A DNA stretch of 64,000 bases from Pseudomonas tohonis (lineage in GTDB: Bacteria; Pseudomonadota; Gammaproteobacteria; Pseudomonadales; Pseudomonadaceae): NCBI RefSeq assembly GCF_012767755.2, contig NZ_AP023189.1, positions 1,178,001 to 1,242,000 on the forward strand, given 5' to 3'. The position numbers were made by a program, and so were the translations under genes. Below, piece by piece: positions 53,191-64,000 of the stretch (positions are counted from its first letter, which is position 1; each line of letters starts with the position of its first letter). Under the pieces are notes generated by a model. The model made no database searches, was not told where the DNA came from, and was given only the letters and a program-made list of their open reading frames with translations.

Positions 53191-56100
53191 TCAGCTGAGC
53201 ATGAACAGCGCGGCGCCACCGAACTGGGCTTCGAACTGCTCGGGGCTCATGGGGCGGCCGAAGAGGTAGCCCTGCACCTCGTCGCAACCGTGCTCGCGGA
53301 GGAACTCCAGCTGGGCATGGGTTTCCACGCCTTCGGCGATCACCGCGAGGTTGAGGCTGTGGGACATGGCGATGATGGCGCGGGCGATCTGTGCGTCGCG
53401 TTCGCCGTCGGGCAGGCCGTCGACGAAGCTGCGGTCGATCTTCAGCACGTCGATGGGGAACTGCTTGAGGTAGTTGAGCGAGGAGTAGCCGGTGCCGAAG
53501 TCGTCGACCGCGATGCACAGGCCCAGGCGCTTGAGGCTGGCGAGGATCTGCATGGCTTCGCCGACGTCGCGCATCAGGATGGATTCGGTCAGTTCCAGCT
53601 CCAGGCACGCCGGCGGCAGGCCGCTCTCGGCGACGATGCCGGAGATGCGCTCGACCAGCTGGCCGTCGGCGAACTGGCGGGCGGAGATGTTCACCGAGAT
53701 CTTCGGCAGGCGCATCTTCTGCTGGTGCCAGTGCCTGAGCTGGCGGCAGGCCTCGCGCAGCACCCAGTCGCCGACGTCCACCACCAGGCCGAGCTCCTCC
53801 AGCACCGGGATGAAGTCATTGGGCGGCACCAGGCCACGGGTCGGGTGGTTCCAGCGCAGCAGGGCCTCGACGCCGGTCAGGCGCTTGCCGTCGCCGGAGA
53901 ACTGCGGCTGGTAATAGAGCATGAACTCGCGCTGCTCCAGGGCGTGGCGCAGGTCGCTCTCCAGCTCCAGGCGCTCCAGGGCACGGGCGTTCATCTCGGC
54001 CTGGTAGAACTGGAAGTTGTTCTTGCCGCGTTCCTTGGCGTGGTACATCGCGGTGTCGGCGTTCTTCATCAGTTGGCTCAGCTCGCGGCCGTCCTGCGGG
54101 CTGAGGGCGATGCCGATGCTGGCGGTGACGAAGAATTCGCGGCCTTCGAGCACGAAGGGCCGGGCGAGGCTGGCGAGGATCTGCTCGGCCACGTTGATGG
54201 CGCGGTTGAGCGCGCCCTCGCGGGTGGTGCGCGGTTGCAGCAGCAGGGTGAACTCGTCGCCGCCCATGCGCGCCACGGTGTCGTCGTCGTCGACGCAGGC
54301 GGCCAGGCGGATGGCCACGTCCTTGAGCATGCGGTCGCCGGCGGCGTGGCCGAGGGAGTCGTTGATCGGCTTGAAGCGGTCGAGGTCGAGGAACATCAGC
54401 ACCACCCATTCCTGGTGCCGCTCGGCATGCTGCAGCGCGGTGTGCAGGCGGTCCTGGAACAGCGTGCGGTTGGGCAGGTGGGTGAGGGCGTCGTAGTAGG
54501 CCAGGCGGTGGATGCGCTGCTCGCTGGCCTTGCGCTCGCTGATGTCGCTGAAGAAGCAGACGTAGCTGACCAGGTCGCCTTCCTCGTCGTGCACCGCGGT
54601 GATGCCGATCCAGGAGGGGTAGGTGTCGCCCTGGCGGCGCTTGAGCCAGACCTCGCCCTCCCAGCTGCCGCGCTGGTTGAGCTGGCCGAGGATGTAGTTG
54701 AGCTGGGTGGCCTGCTGGCGGTCGGCGGTGAGCACCGACGGCAGCTGGTCGAGGACTTCGGCGGATGAGTAGCCGGTGATGCGGCTGAAGGCCTCGTTGA
54801 CCTGGACGATATAGCCGGCCGGGTCGGTGACCAGGATCGCCGAGGTGGAGTGCTCGAAGACCGTCGCCGCCATGCGCAGGTCCTTCTCGGCGCGGCGTTG
54901 CTGGCTGATGTCGCGGCCGACGCCGAGCAGCCCTTCGAAGCTGCCGTGCTCGTCCCACATGAGCATGATGCGCAGCTCCACGGGAATCTTGCGGCCGTCG
55001 GCGCGCAGGCAGTCGAAGAGGAACAGCTGGGCGGGCAGGCGCGAGCGCAGCTCGGCCAGGCGCTGGGGATTGCCCAGGGCGTTGCTGACCTGGTCCAGCA
55101 GCACGTAGAGCGGGGCCATCTGGCGCGGGTCGGCGACGGCGTTGTTGAAGCCGTTGGCGATCACCGACTCGGCGCTCAGGCCCAGCACCGGCGTCACCGA
55201 GGGGCTGACGTAGTTGAGCTGCAACTGGCGGTCGCTGGTGAAGATCACGTCGCTGATGCTTTCGGCCAGCAGGCGGTAGCGCCGCTCGCTCTCGCGCATC
55301 AGCTCGCTGGCCTCGATCTGCTCGGTGATGTCCTTGGCCACGCCGATCAGGCGGCTGACCCGGCCGTTCTCATCGCGGGTCAGCGACTGCTCGCGGATGT
55401 CGAACCAGTGCCAGTTGCCGTCGCGGTGGCGCCAGCGCAGCTGGCACTGCAGCAGCAGGCCGTCGCCGACCACCTGCTGCAGGCTGCGCATGCGCCAGTA
55501 CTGCTCTTCGTCGTCGGGGTGCAGCACCTGCTCCCAGAAGCGCTCGCCCATCGCCTTCAGCTCGCTGCGGCTGTAGCCCAGCTGCTGGCCGAGGCGGTTG
55601 TTGCTGAGCATCACCTTGCGGTTGCCGATGTCGTGCACGTAGAGGGTGTCCGGCACGGCCAGCACCACGTCGGACCAGAAGCGCTCGCGCTCGATCAGCG
55701 ACAGCTCGATGCGCTTGCGGCTGGTGATGTCGCTGATGCTTAGGGTGACGGCGTGCAGGTCCTGGATCATTTCCGGCAGGCGCAGCACCACCCAGAGATG
55801 CCGCTCGGTGCCCTGGGGCGTGACGATGCGGGTCTCCAGTTCGATCTGCGACTGGCTGCCGAGCACGGCGCCGATGAGCTGGGCGCGGATGCCGCCGTTG
55901 CGCAGCGGGCCGTGGCCGATCAGCTGCTGCCAGGCCTGTTCGCTGCTGCCGACGCCGAGCAGGCGCAGGGCGAACTGGTTGACCTCGGTGATGCGCAGGC
56001 GCTGCAGCAGCTCGCCGTGGCGCCCGGGGTGGGTGTCGATCCACTGGGCGAGGGCCTGGGTATCGCGCAGGCCCAGCTGGAACAGGTGCTCGCGCAGGGT

Positions 56101-57417
56101 GGACAGGTCGAGCACGCAGAGGGCGACGCCGGTGCCTTCGAAGATGTCCTGGTAGCGCCGGCGGGTTTCCTGCAGCACGCGCAGGGCCTGCTGCTCCTCG
56201 GTGACGTCGCGCAGGACCCAGACGTAGCCGATCAGCTTGGCGCCGTCGTTGAGGTCGCTGCGGGTCACGGCGAACAGGCGTTGCTCGCCATCGACGCCGG
56301 CGGGCACCAGGTCCGGGCCGAGGTCGTTGGGGAAGGTGGTGGCGTGCAGCAGCAGCGGGTCCAGCCCGGGCAGCAGGGCCAGCAGGTGGTACTGCTGGGA
56401 CTCTTCGCTGCTCATGCCGAACATCGCCTCGGCGCGGGCGTTGAGGTAGCAGACGACGCCGTCGGTCCAGGTCACCACCACGCGCTCCTCGATCACGCCG
56501 AGGGCGCTGGCGGCCTGGCGCAGGGAGCGCCGCGAGGCGTCGTTGAGTTCGCGCAGGTTGCGTTGCTCGCGCTGCAGGACGAGGAGCGCGAGGGTCGCCA
56601 GGGTGGCGCAGATGAGGAACAGCGCCAGCCGCCCGATCAGGCCCGGCAGCAGTTCGGCCTGCACCTGGCGTTCGTCGTAGAGGGCGCGAAGCTGCCAGTC
56701 GCTGTTGGCGAGCGGCGCGATGAACAGGGTCTGGGATTCTTCCTGCGCCGTCACCGGCATCACGATGGGGCTGTCCTTGGCGACCTTGCCGCTGTGCAGC
56801 AGCACGCGGTCGCTGAAACGGTCCTCCAGCAGCCAGCCGGACTGGTCGCGCTCCTGTTCGCGGATCCAGTTGCGCAACGCCTGCGGATCGAGGCGCAGCA
56901 GCCAGGCATTGCCGGCCTGCATGTCCCGCAGGATCAGGTAGAGCTGGCCACCGCCCTGGGCGCTGAAGGAGAAGTGCACGGTTTGGCCGGCGGAGCGTTG
57001 CGCGAGGCTGGCGACGAACAGCGCGTCGGCGGCGGCGGGGTCGCTGTCGGCGAGGATGCCGCCACGCGGCGTCAGCCAGGCGACGCTGCGCATGGCCGGG
57101 TAGATGCGCTTGAGGTTGCCCAGCAGGCCGGGATCGGGGGATGGCTGGCGGGCGCTCTGGGCGAGGAAGGCGAGGCCGGCCTGGGCCTTGAAATCCATGC
57201 TGCCTTCGAGGTGGCTGGTGATCTCGCGGGCCAGCTCCTGGCTGCGCTGGCGCTGGCTGTCCTTCAACTGGTGGTATTCCTGCTGCAGCTGCCAGAACAG
57301 CAGGCCGAGCATGGACAGCACGAGCACCAGCAACAGCCCCTTGACCGAGCGGTGCAGTGGCGGGCCGTACGGCTCTCCGGGCGCACGCGGGGTTGTCGAG
57401 GGGCGAAGCTTGGGCAC
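53191..57417 (-). CDS. morA: motility regulator, membrane diguanylate cyclase/phosphodiesterase
   Basis: A 1408-residue sensor protein. Two membrane helices (about residues 24-44 and 258-280) enclose a periplasmic sensor region. Then come several PAS/PAC domains (roughly 300-970), a GGDEF domain with intact GGDEF at 1052-1056, and an EAL domain with EAL at 1184-1186 and DDFGTGYSSL later. All active-site motifs look complete, so it can probably both make and degrade c-di-GMP. Length, order and neighbourhood match MorA (PA4601), which controls flagellar timing, biofilm and protease secretion. With mapZ it gives this window both a maker/breaker and a receiver of c-di-GMP. Confidence 0.92.
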   Translation of the reverse strand: MPKLRPSTTPRAPGEPYGPPLHRSVKGLLLVLVLSMLGLLFWQLQQEYHQLKDSQRQRSQELAREITSHLEGSMDFKAQAGLAFLAQSARQPSPDPGLLGNLKRIYPAMRSVAWLTPRGGILADSDPAAADALFVASLAQRSAGQTVHFSFSAQGGGQLYLILRDMQAGNAWLLRLDPQALRNWIREQERDQSGWLLEDRFSDRVLLHSGKVAKDSPIVMPVTAQEESQTLFIAPLANSDWQLRALYDERQVQAELLPGLIGRLALFLICATLATLALLVLQREQRNLRELNDASRRSLRQAASALGVIEERVVVTWTDGVVCYLNARAEAMFGMSSEESQQYHLLALLPGLDPLLLHATTFPNDLGPDLVPAGVDGEQRLFAVTRSDLNDGAKLIGYVWVLRDVTEEQQALRVLQETRRRYQDIFEGTGVALCVLDLSTLREHLFQLGLRDTQALAQWIDTHPGRHGELLQRLRITEVNQFALRLLGVGSSEQAWQQLIGHGPLRNGGIRAQLIGAVLGSQSQIELETRIVTPQGTERHLWVVLRLPEMIQDLHAVTLSISDITSRKRIELSLIERERFWSDVVLAVPDTLYVHDIGNRKVMLSNNRLGQQLGYSRSELKAMGERFWEQVLHPDDEEQYWRMRSLQQVVGDGLLLQCQLRWRHRDGNWHWFDIREQSLTRDENGRVSRLIGVAKDITEQIEASELMRESERRYRLLAESISDVIFTSDRQLQLNYVSPSVTPVLGLSAESVIANGFNNAVADPRQMAPLYVLLDQVSNALGNPQRLAELRSRLPAQLFLFDCLRADGRKIPVELRIMLMWDEHGSFEGLLGVGRDISQQRRAEKDLRMAATVFEHSTSAILVTDPAGYIVQVNEAFSRITGYSSAEVLDQLPSVLTADRQQATQLNYILGQLNQRGSWEGEVWLKRRQGDTYPSWIGITAVHDEEGDLVSYVCFFSDISERKASEQRIHRLAYYDALTHLPNRTLFQDRLHTALQHAERHQEWVVLMFLDLDRFKPINDSLGHAAGDRMLKDVAIRLAACVDDDDTVARMGGDEFTLLLQPRTTREGALNRAINVAEQILASLARPFVLEGREFFVTASIGIALSPQDGRELSQLMKNADTAMYHAKERGKNNFQFYQAEMNARALERLELESDLRHALEQREFMLYYQPQFSGDGKRLTGVEALLRWNHPTRGLVPPNDFIPVLEELGLVVDVGDWVLREACRQLRHWHQQKMRLPKISVNISARQFADGQLVERISGIVAESGLPPACLELELTESILMRDVGEAMQILASLKRLGLCIAVDDFGTGYSSLNYLKQFPIDVLKIDRSFVDGLPDGERDAQIARAIIAMSHSLNLAVIAEGVETHAQLEFLREHGCDEVQGYLFGRPMSPEQFEAQFGGAALFMLS

Positions 57418-57641
57418 TGGACGAATCCTGCGATGACGACGAAATAGGCAGGTGATGCTGGCCGACTGAACTGTAGTCCGGCGCTTACAAGCGGGCTAGC
57501 ATGCCTTGAAGTGAGGCAGAGTGCCAGCATGGCCGACGAGCGTCGTTTGCCCTGCTTCGCCCATTCCGGTAGCTTTGCCGCACGCGCGCGGGAGCGCATG
57601 CGTCCCCGCCTTTACCCCTGATCACAGAACCAAGGTCACCC

Positions 57642-59309
57642 ATGGCTCAATACGTCTTCACCATGCATCGGCTGAGCAAGGTCGTTCCGCCGAAGCGGGA
57701 AATCCTCAAGAACATCTCCCTGTCGTTTTTCCCTGGCGCCAAGATCGGCGTGCTGGGCCTCAACGGCTCCGGCAAATCGACCCTGCTGAAGATCATGGCC
57801 GGTGTGGACACCGAGTTCGACGGCGAAGCACGGCCGATGCCCGAGCTGAACATCGGCTACCTGCCCCAGGAACCGCAGCTGGACCCGACCAAGAGCGTGC
57901 GTGAAGTGGTCGAGGAAGCGGTCAGCGTCGTGAAGGACGCCCAGGCCCGCCTGGACGAGGTCTACGCCGCCTACGCCGACCCGGACGCCGACTTCGACAA
58001 GCTGGCCGCCGAGCAGGCCAAGCTCGAGGCCATCCTCCAGGCCAGCGATGGCCACAACCTGGAGCGCCAGCTGGAAGTCGCCGCCGACGCGCTGCGCCTG
58101 CCGGCCTGGGACGCCCGCATCGAGCACCTCTCCGGCGGCGAGAAGCGCCGCGTGGCCCTGTGCCGCCTGCTGCTGTCGGCCCCCGACATGCTGCTGCTGG
58201 ACGAACCGACCAACCACCTGGACGCCGACTCCGTCGCCTGGCTGGAGCACTTCCTCCACGACTTCCCGGGCACAGTGGTGGCCATCACCCACGACCGTTA
58301 CTTCCTCGACAACGTCGCCGGCTGGATCCTCGAGCTCGACCGTGGCGCCGGCATTCCGTACGAGGGCAACTACTCCGGTTGGCTGGAGACCAAGTCGGCC
58401 CGCCTGGCCCAGGAATCCAAGCAGCAGTCGGCCCACGAGAAGGCCATGAAGGAAGAACTGGAGTGGGTGCGCAAGGGCGCCAAGGCCCGCCAGTCGAAAT
58501 CCAAGGCCCGCCTGCAGCGCTTCGAGGAGATGCAGTCGCAGGAATTCCAGAAGCGCAGCGAGACCAACGAGATCTACATCCCGGCCGGTCCGCGCCTGGG
58601 CGACAAGGTCATCGAATTCAAGAACGTCACCAAGGGCTACGGCGACCGCGTGCTGATCGACAACCTGTCGTTCTCCATGCCCAAGGGCGCCATCGTCGGC
58701 GTGATCGGCGGCAACGGTGCCGGTAAGTCGACCCTGTTCCGCATGATCATGGGCAAGGAAACCCCGGACTCCGGCAGCATCGAGATCGGCGAGACCGTGA
58801 AGCTCGCGTGCGTGGACCAGAGCCGCGACGACCTGGACGGCAACAAGACCGTGTTCCAGCAGATTTCCGACGGCTCCGACCAGATCCGCATCGGCAACTA
58901 CGAGATCCCGTCGCGCACCTATGTCGGCCGCTTCAACTTCAAGGGCGGCGACCAGCAGAAGTTCGTCAAGGACCTCTCCGGTGGTGAGCGTGGCCGCCTG
59001 CACCTGGCCCTGACCCTGAAGGAGGGTGGCAACGTCCTGCTGCTCGACGAACCGTCCAACGACCTCGACGTCGAGACCCTGCGTTCCCTGGAAGAAGCCC
59101 TGCTGGACTTCCCGGGCGCCGCCATCGTGATTTCCCACGATCGGTGGTTCCTGGACCGCGTGGCCACCCACATCCTGGCGTACGAGGACGACTCGCAAGC
59201 GGTGTTCTTCGAAGGCAACTACACCGAGTACGAAGCCGACCGCAAGAAGCGCCTGGGCGATGCCGCTGCCCAGCCGCACCGCGTGCGTCACAAGAAGCTG
59301 GCCCAGTGA
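57642..59309 (+). CDS. ettA: energy-dependent translational throttle protein, ABC-F
   Basis: A 555-residue cytoplasmic ABC-F ATPase with two nucleotide-binding domains: Walker A motifs GLNGSGKST from residue 39 and GGNGAGKST from 356, signature motifs LSGGEKRRVALC and LSGGERGRLHLA, and the ABC-F linker (about 240-320, rich in Lys and Glu: RQSKSKARLQRFEEMQ). EttA sits in the ribosomal E site and gates entry of new ribosomes into elongation according to ADP/ATP. The start at 57642 gives MAQYVFTMHRLSK, the family's N-terminus. Confidence 0.96.
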   Translation: MAQYVFTMHRLSKVVPPKREILKNISLSFFPGAKIGVLGLNGSGKSTLLKIMAGVDTEFDGEARPMPELNIGYLPQEPQLDPTKSVREVVEEAVSVVKDAQARLDEVYAAYADPDADFDKLAAEQAKLEAILQASDGHNLERQLEVAADALRLPAWDARIEHLSGGEKRRVALCRLLLSAPDMLLLDEPTNHLDADSVAWLEHFLHDFPGTVVAITHDRYFLDNVAGWILELDRGAGIPYEGNYSGWLETKSARLAQESKQQSAHEKAMKEELEWVRKGAKARQSKSKARLQRFEEMQSQEFQKRSETNEIYIPAGPRLGDKVIEFKNVTKGYGDRVLIDNLSFSMPKGAIVGVIGGNGAGKSTLFRMIMGKETPDSGSIEIGETVKLACVDQSRDDLDGNKTVFQQISDGSDQIRIGNYEIPSRTYVGRFNFKGGDQQKFVKDLSGGERGRLHLALTLKEGGNVLLLDEPSNDLDVETLRSLEEALLDFPGAAIVISHDRWFLDRVATHILAYEDDSQAVFFEGNYTEYEADRKKRLGDAAAQPHRVRHKKLAQ

Positions 59310-59351
59310 CCTGAGGTCATCCCCCGGTCGACACCGGGTGGGCCGGACATG

Positions 59352-59377
59352 AAAACGGAGCCGAAAGGCTCCGTTTT
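59352..59377. terminator. bidirectional terminator after ettA
   Basis: Perfect stem AAAACGGAGCC/GGCTCCGTTTT with loop GAAA between convergent ettA and the coiled-coil gene. Confidence 0.88.
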
Positions 59378-59393
59378 CGTTTCCGTCGCCGGC

Positions 59394-59798
59394 TCACTTC
59401 ACCTTGCGGGCCAGGTCGTCCAGGCTGCGTTGCAGCTGGTCGGTCTTGCGTTCCTGCGCCTCCAGCCGGCGCTGGATGCCAGACAGTTCGCTGGCCGAGC
59501 CGCTGTCGCGCTTGAGGTCGTCCACCTGGCGCCTCAGGGCGCTGATGGTGTCGGCCTGATCGCTGGTCAGCTGGTTCAGCCTGTTGATGTGCTTCTGCAT
59601 CTCCTTGACGTCGCCGACGCTGATGTTGCTCTCGGTCAGCCGGCCGCTGGAGGTGCGCTCCACGGCGGCAAGGTTGTCGTAGTTGCCGGCCGAGCCCGCC
59701 ATCTCGACGCCTGCCCGCGCCTGGCCGATGCCGGCGAGCAGCAGGGCGGTGAGCGTGGTGGCGGCGAGGATGGAAGGACGCATGCGCGAGCTGTACAT
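59394..59798 (-). CDS. periplasmic coiled-coil protein of unknown function
   Basis: A 134-residue protein with a Sec signal (about residues 1-29, ending GQARAG) and a mature part mostly predicted as one long coiled coil (from about residue 60: VKEMQKHINRLNQLTSDQADTIS, then RRQVDDLKRD, RRLEAQERKTDQLQRSLDDLARKVK). It contains no Cys and no enzyme motif. I do not recognise the family. A GGAG site precedes ATG 59798. Confidence 0.75.
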   Translation of the reverse strand: MYSSRMRPSILAATTLTALLLAGIGQARAGVEMAGSAGNYDNLAAVERTSSGRLTESNISVGDVKEMQKHINRLNQLTSDQADTISALRRQVDDLKRDSGSASELSGIQRRLEAQERKTDQLQRSLDDLARKVK

Positions 59799-61486
<1,688 letters not shown>

Positions 61487-61504
61487 GACGCGACCGCTCT
61501 CCTG

Positions 61505-61553
61505 GTGGGAGCGGGTTCAGCCGCGAAGAGAAGGGCAGCCGATGGCTGCCCTT
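61505..61553 (+). terminator. REP-like hairpin and terminator after gdhA
   Basis: A REP-like sequence GTGGGAGCGGGTTCAGCCGC (61505-61524) is followed by stem AAGGGCAGCC/GGCTGCCCTT (61531-61553, loop GAT) and TGCGTTT. The second hairpin is a likely terminator, closing both convergent units. Confidence 0.65.
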
Positions 61554-61574
61554 TGCGTTTGCACCACGGGGTGA

Positions 61575-63110
61575 TCAGGCGCTGGCCCGCTGGCTCTCTT
61601 CCGGCAACCCCATGAAGCGGCGGATGCGCTCGCCGGCACGGTTCTCGCGGATCGCCTGCGGGCTGGCGTCGACCTGGACCAGGCCGTCCTCCATGAGGAT
61701 CACCCGGTCGGAGATCGACAGCGCGAACTCCATCTCGTGGGTGACGATCACCAGCGTCATGCCCTCGCTGGCGAGGTCGCGGATCACCTTCAGCACCTCC
61801 CCCACCAGCTCCGGGTCGAGGGCCGAGGTGGGCTCGTCGAACAGCATGATCTGCGGGTCCATCGCCAGCGCGCGGGCGATGGCGACACGCTGCTGCTGGC
61901 CGCCGGAGAGCTGGTGCGGGTACTTGTGCGCATGCGCCAGCAGGCCGACCTTGTCCAGCAGGGCGCAGGCGCGGGCCTCCGCCTCCTGGCGTGACAGACG
62001 GCCGTGGTAGCGCGGCGCCAGGGTGACGTTGTCGAGCAGGGTGCGGTGGGGAAACAGGTTGAAGTTCTGGAACACCATGCCGATGTGCTGCACGCCCCGG
62101 CGCACGCGGGCGTTGCCGGGTTTGTCGCCCGAGGCGATGTAGGTTTCGCCGAAGAGCACGATCTCGCCCTGGTCGATGCTCTCCAGGCCATTGATGGTGC
62201 GGATCAACGATGTCTTCCCCGAGCCCGACGGGCCGATGATCGACACCACCGCGCCCGCTGCCACCTTGAGCTCGATGCCCTTGAGCACTTCGTAGCGGCC
62301 GTAGCGCTTGTGGATGTTCTGCAGTTGCAGCGCCGGTGGCGTGCCCTTGCCGGTGGCGCGCGCCACCCGGGCGGCGAGGCGCTGGCCCGTGCTGCGCAGG
62401 GCGGCTACGGCCTCGGCGGTCAGCGTCTGCGGGGCGCGACGGGAGAGGTCGAGGCGGCGCTCCAGCGCGCCCAGCAGCCAGCCGAACAGGGTGACGATCA
62501 GCACGTAGTAGGCGGCCACGGCGCAGAGCGTCTCCATCACCAGGAAGTTCTGCGCGTAGAGGCGCTGGCCGACCATCAGCAACTCGGTGAGGGAGATCAC
62601 CGAGACCAGCGAGGTCAGCTTCACCACCGTGATGTATTCGTTGATCAGTGTCGGCAGGGAGATGCGGAAGGCCTGCGGGATGACGATCAGGCGCTGGATG
62701 CCGATCCCGCCGATGGCCAGTGCGCGGCCGGCTTCCTTCTGCCCCTTGGCCACCGAGATCAGCCCGCCGCGGTGGATCTCCGCCATGTAGGCGGCCTCGG
62801 TCAGCACCAGGGCGAACAGGCCGGCGAGAAAGGGGTTGGACAGCAGCTTGCCGGTGACCGGGAACAGCTGCGGCAGGTTGTAGACGAACACCACCAGCAC
62901 CAGCAGCGGCACGCTGCGGAAGAACCAGATGTAGAGGCCCACCGGCACCCGCAGCAGCGGATGCGTGGAGAGCCTGGCGCTGGCCAGGAGAAAGCCCAGG
63001 ACCATGCCGATGAACCAGGCCAGGGTGCTCAGTTCGATCACCGTGACGCAGGCCTTCCAGAAATCGACCAGCGAGAACAGCGAGAAGAAATACGACCATT
63101 CGAATTGCAT
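61575..63110 (-). CDS. polar amino acid ABC transporter, fused permease-ATPase
   Basis: A 511-residue protein joining two usually separate subunits. Residues 1-230 are a HisM/GlnP-type permease with five or six helices and the EAA-like loop EAGRALAIGGIGIQRLIVIPQAFR. After a linker of about 25 residues, residues 255-505 are a GlnQ-type ATPase with Walker A GPSGSGKT, signature LSGGQQQRVAIARAL, and Walker B IMLFDEP. ATG 63110 has GAGG upstream. The binding-protein gene lies upstream, 84 bases away, making a complete importer from two genes. The ligand class is polar amino acids or opines. Confidence 0.93.
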   Translation of the reverse strand: MQFEWSYFFSLFSLVDFWKACVTVIELSTLAWFIGMVLGFLLASARLSTHPLLRVPVGLYIWFFRSVPLLVLVVFVYNLPQLFPVTGKLLSNPFLAGLFALVLTEAAYMAEIHRGGLISVAKGQKEAGRALAIGGIGIQRLIVIPQAFRISLPTLINEYITVVKLTSLVSVISLTELLMVGQRLYAQNFLVMETLCAVAAYYVLIVTLFGWLLGALERRLDLSRRAPQTLTAEAVAALRSTGQRLAARVARATGKGTPPALQLQNIHKRYGRYEVLKGIELKVAAGAVVSIIGPSGSGKTSLIRTINGLESIDQGEIVLFGETYIASGDKPGNARVRRGVQHIGMVFQNFNLFPHRTLLDNVTLAPRYHGRLSRQEAEARACALLDKVGLLAHAHKYPHQLSGGQQQRVAIARALAMDPQIMLFDEPTSALDPELVGEVLKVIRDLASEGMTLVIVTHEMEFALSISDRVILMEDGLVQVDASPQAIRENRAGERIRRFMGLPEESQRASA

Positions 63111-63194
63111 GGGCACCTCGGTCGACCCGCCCTGCGAGGGCGGGCCCGTATCGCGGGAAACGGGGCGGCGCCCGAAGCGGCGCCGCCGTCACGC

Positions 63195-63995
63195 TCAGTT
63201 GGCGGCGGGGGCTTCGAGGCTGTATTTGCTCAGCATGGCGGTGTACTCGCCGCTGGCCTTGGCGCCTTCCAGGGCCTTGAGCAGGGCGTCGTGCAGCGCC
63301 TTGTTGTCCTTCTGCACGTAGATGCCGAGGGTCTGCTTGTAGATCAGCCCCGGGGTGCTGACCACCACGCGCTGGCGCGAGCGCTCGGCGATCTGCTTCG
63401 CCGCACCGGCGATCTCCACCTGGGCCTGGATATGGCCGGAGATCATCGCCTGGGTGGCCTCGGGGGCGGAGGGGTACTCGCTGACGGTGATGGCGCCCTT
63501 GCCGTTGGCGGTGCAGTAGCTGGAGGACAGCTCCTGCAGCTGGGTGACCCAGGTGGTGCCCTGCTGCAGGCCGACCTTGAGGCCGCACAGCTCTTCCGGG
63601 GTCTCTGGCCTGGCCTCGGCGTCGGCCTTGACCAGGATCGAGGCGCCGGTCTGCGCGTAGGGGATGGCCAGCGCCTGGGCGGTGCGTTCCGGGGTGATGT
63701 ACATGCCGGAGATCACCGTGTCGAAGTGGCGGGCATTGAGGCCGAGGATCAGTCCGGCGAACTTGGTGTTGACGTAGGCGACGTCCAGTTTCAACTGCTT
63801 GGCCAGGGCTTGCGCCAGGTCCGGGTCGGACCCCACCACCTTGTCGCCCTCGTAGGACTCGAAGGGGGGGTAGGTGATGTCCATGCCGACCTTGAGCTGG
63901 CCGGGGGTGGTGACGCCGACGTCGGCCTGGACAAGGCCTGTGGCCAGCAGCGCGGCGGCGAGGGCGGTGGAACGCAGGGCGGTGGAAGGCTTCAT
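63195..63995 (-). CDS. ABC transporter periplasmic amino acid-binding protein
   Basis: A 266-residue solute-binding protein of family 3 with a signal peptide (about 1-24, ending LVQA). Typical segments are LKVGMDITYPPFESYEGDKVVGSDPDLAQALAKQL compressed at residues 34-68, ARHFDTVISGMYITPERT and LKVGLQQGTTW. Two Cys (in ELCGLKVG and SYCTANG) may form the family's disulphide. It feeds the fused permease-ATPase encoded just downstream. The gene is complete, ending 5 bases before the window edge. Confidence 0.92.
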   Translation of the reverse strand: MKPSTALRSTALAAALLATGLVQADVGVTTPGQLKVGMDITYPPFESYEGDKVVGSDPDLAQALAKQLKLDVAYVNTKFAGLILGLNARHFDTVISGMYITPERTAQALAIPYAQTGASILVKADAEARPETPEELCGLKVGLQQGTTWVTQLQELSSSYCTANGKGAITVSEYPSAPEATQAMISGHIQAQVEIAGAAKQIAERSRQRVVVSTPGLIYKQTLGIYVQKDNKALHDALLKALEGAKASGEYTAMLSKYSLEAPAAN

Positions 63996-64000
63996 GGGTG

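Overview
The window looks like chromosomal DNA of a Pseudomonas, probably from a lineage close to P. aeruginosa. Codon use is uniformly GC-rich, nearly every gene has a typical pseudomonad relative, and the order dctP-fprB ... mscL-radA-mapZ-DUF3015-cstA-ybdD-yjiA ... glyA-morA ... ettA-gdhA recalls, from memory, the PAO1 stretch around PA4587-PA4622. I see no tRNA, rRNA, insertion sequence, prophage or CRISPR array. Mobile-looking DNA is limited to short intergenic palindromic repeats.

Layout. 0-7.6 kb: a copper-type DUF411 protein, a DUF4136 lipoprotein, a DUF4345 membrane protein, an HDOD regulator, an NTF2-like/ilvA operon behind what looks like a leader-peptide attenuator, trmA and an NCS2 purine permease. 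7.9-19.3 kb: two molybdenum hydroxylase operons. The first is a PaoABC-like trio without Tat signal; the second is a Tat-exported molybdopterin subunit with a 2Fe-2S subunit and a three-haem cytochrome c, followed by XdhC-like and MocA-like maturation genes. An MFS exporter lies between them on the other strand. 19.7-30.1 kb: a respiratory block with the cyanide-insensitive oxidase CioAB plus a 48-residue DUF2474 partner, rlmG, a lone TRAP binding protein with fprB, an orphan CcoN with a small CcoQ-like protein, and a divergent sirohaem reductase/DUF934 pair. In P. aeruginosa both oxidase systems are linked to life with self-made cyanide.

30.4-43.2 kb: a TerC/CorC-like membrane protein, mscL, small DUF1272 and DUF465-type proteins, radA, the PilZ adaptor mapZ, an undescribed pair of envelope proteins (DUF3142 lipoprotein and a 723-residue repeat protein), a DUF3015 protein, and the carbon-starvation set cstA-ybdD-yjiA. 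43.3-47.2 kb: an iron-type cell-surface signalling cassette (FecI-like sigma factor, FecR-like regulator, TonB receptor with N-terminal signalling domain) behind a plausible Fur box. 47.6-64 kb: glyA, a repeat protein and a downstream open frame separated by a single in-frame amber codon, a DUF4241 gene pair bordered by a 14-copy heptamer repeat, a DUF6348-type protein, the c-di-GMP enzyme morA, ettA, a coiled-coil envelope protein, gdhA, and a polar amino acid ABC transporter whose permease and ATPase are fused in one chain.

The most interesting non-coding signals are the attenuator at 2841-2990, a family of nine intergenic hairpins whose stems vary in a compensated way around a conserved AAGCG loop, and the perfect heptamer array at 51078-51175. 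All locus comparisons are from memory; no database search was possible.
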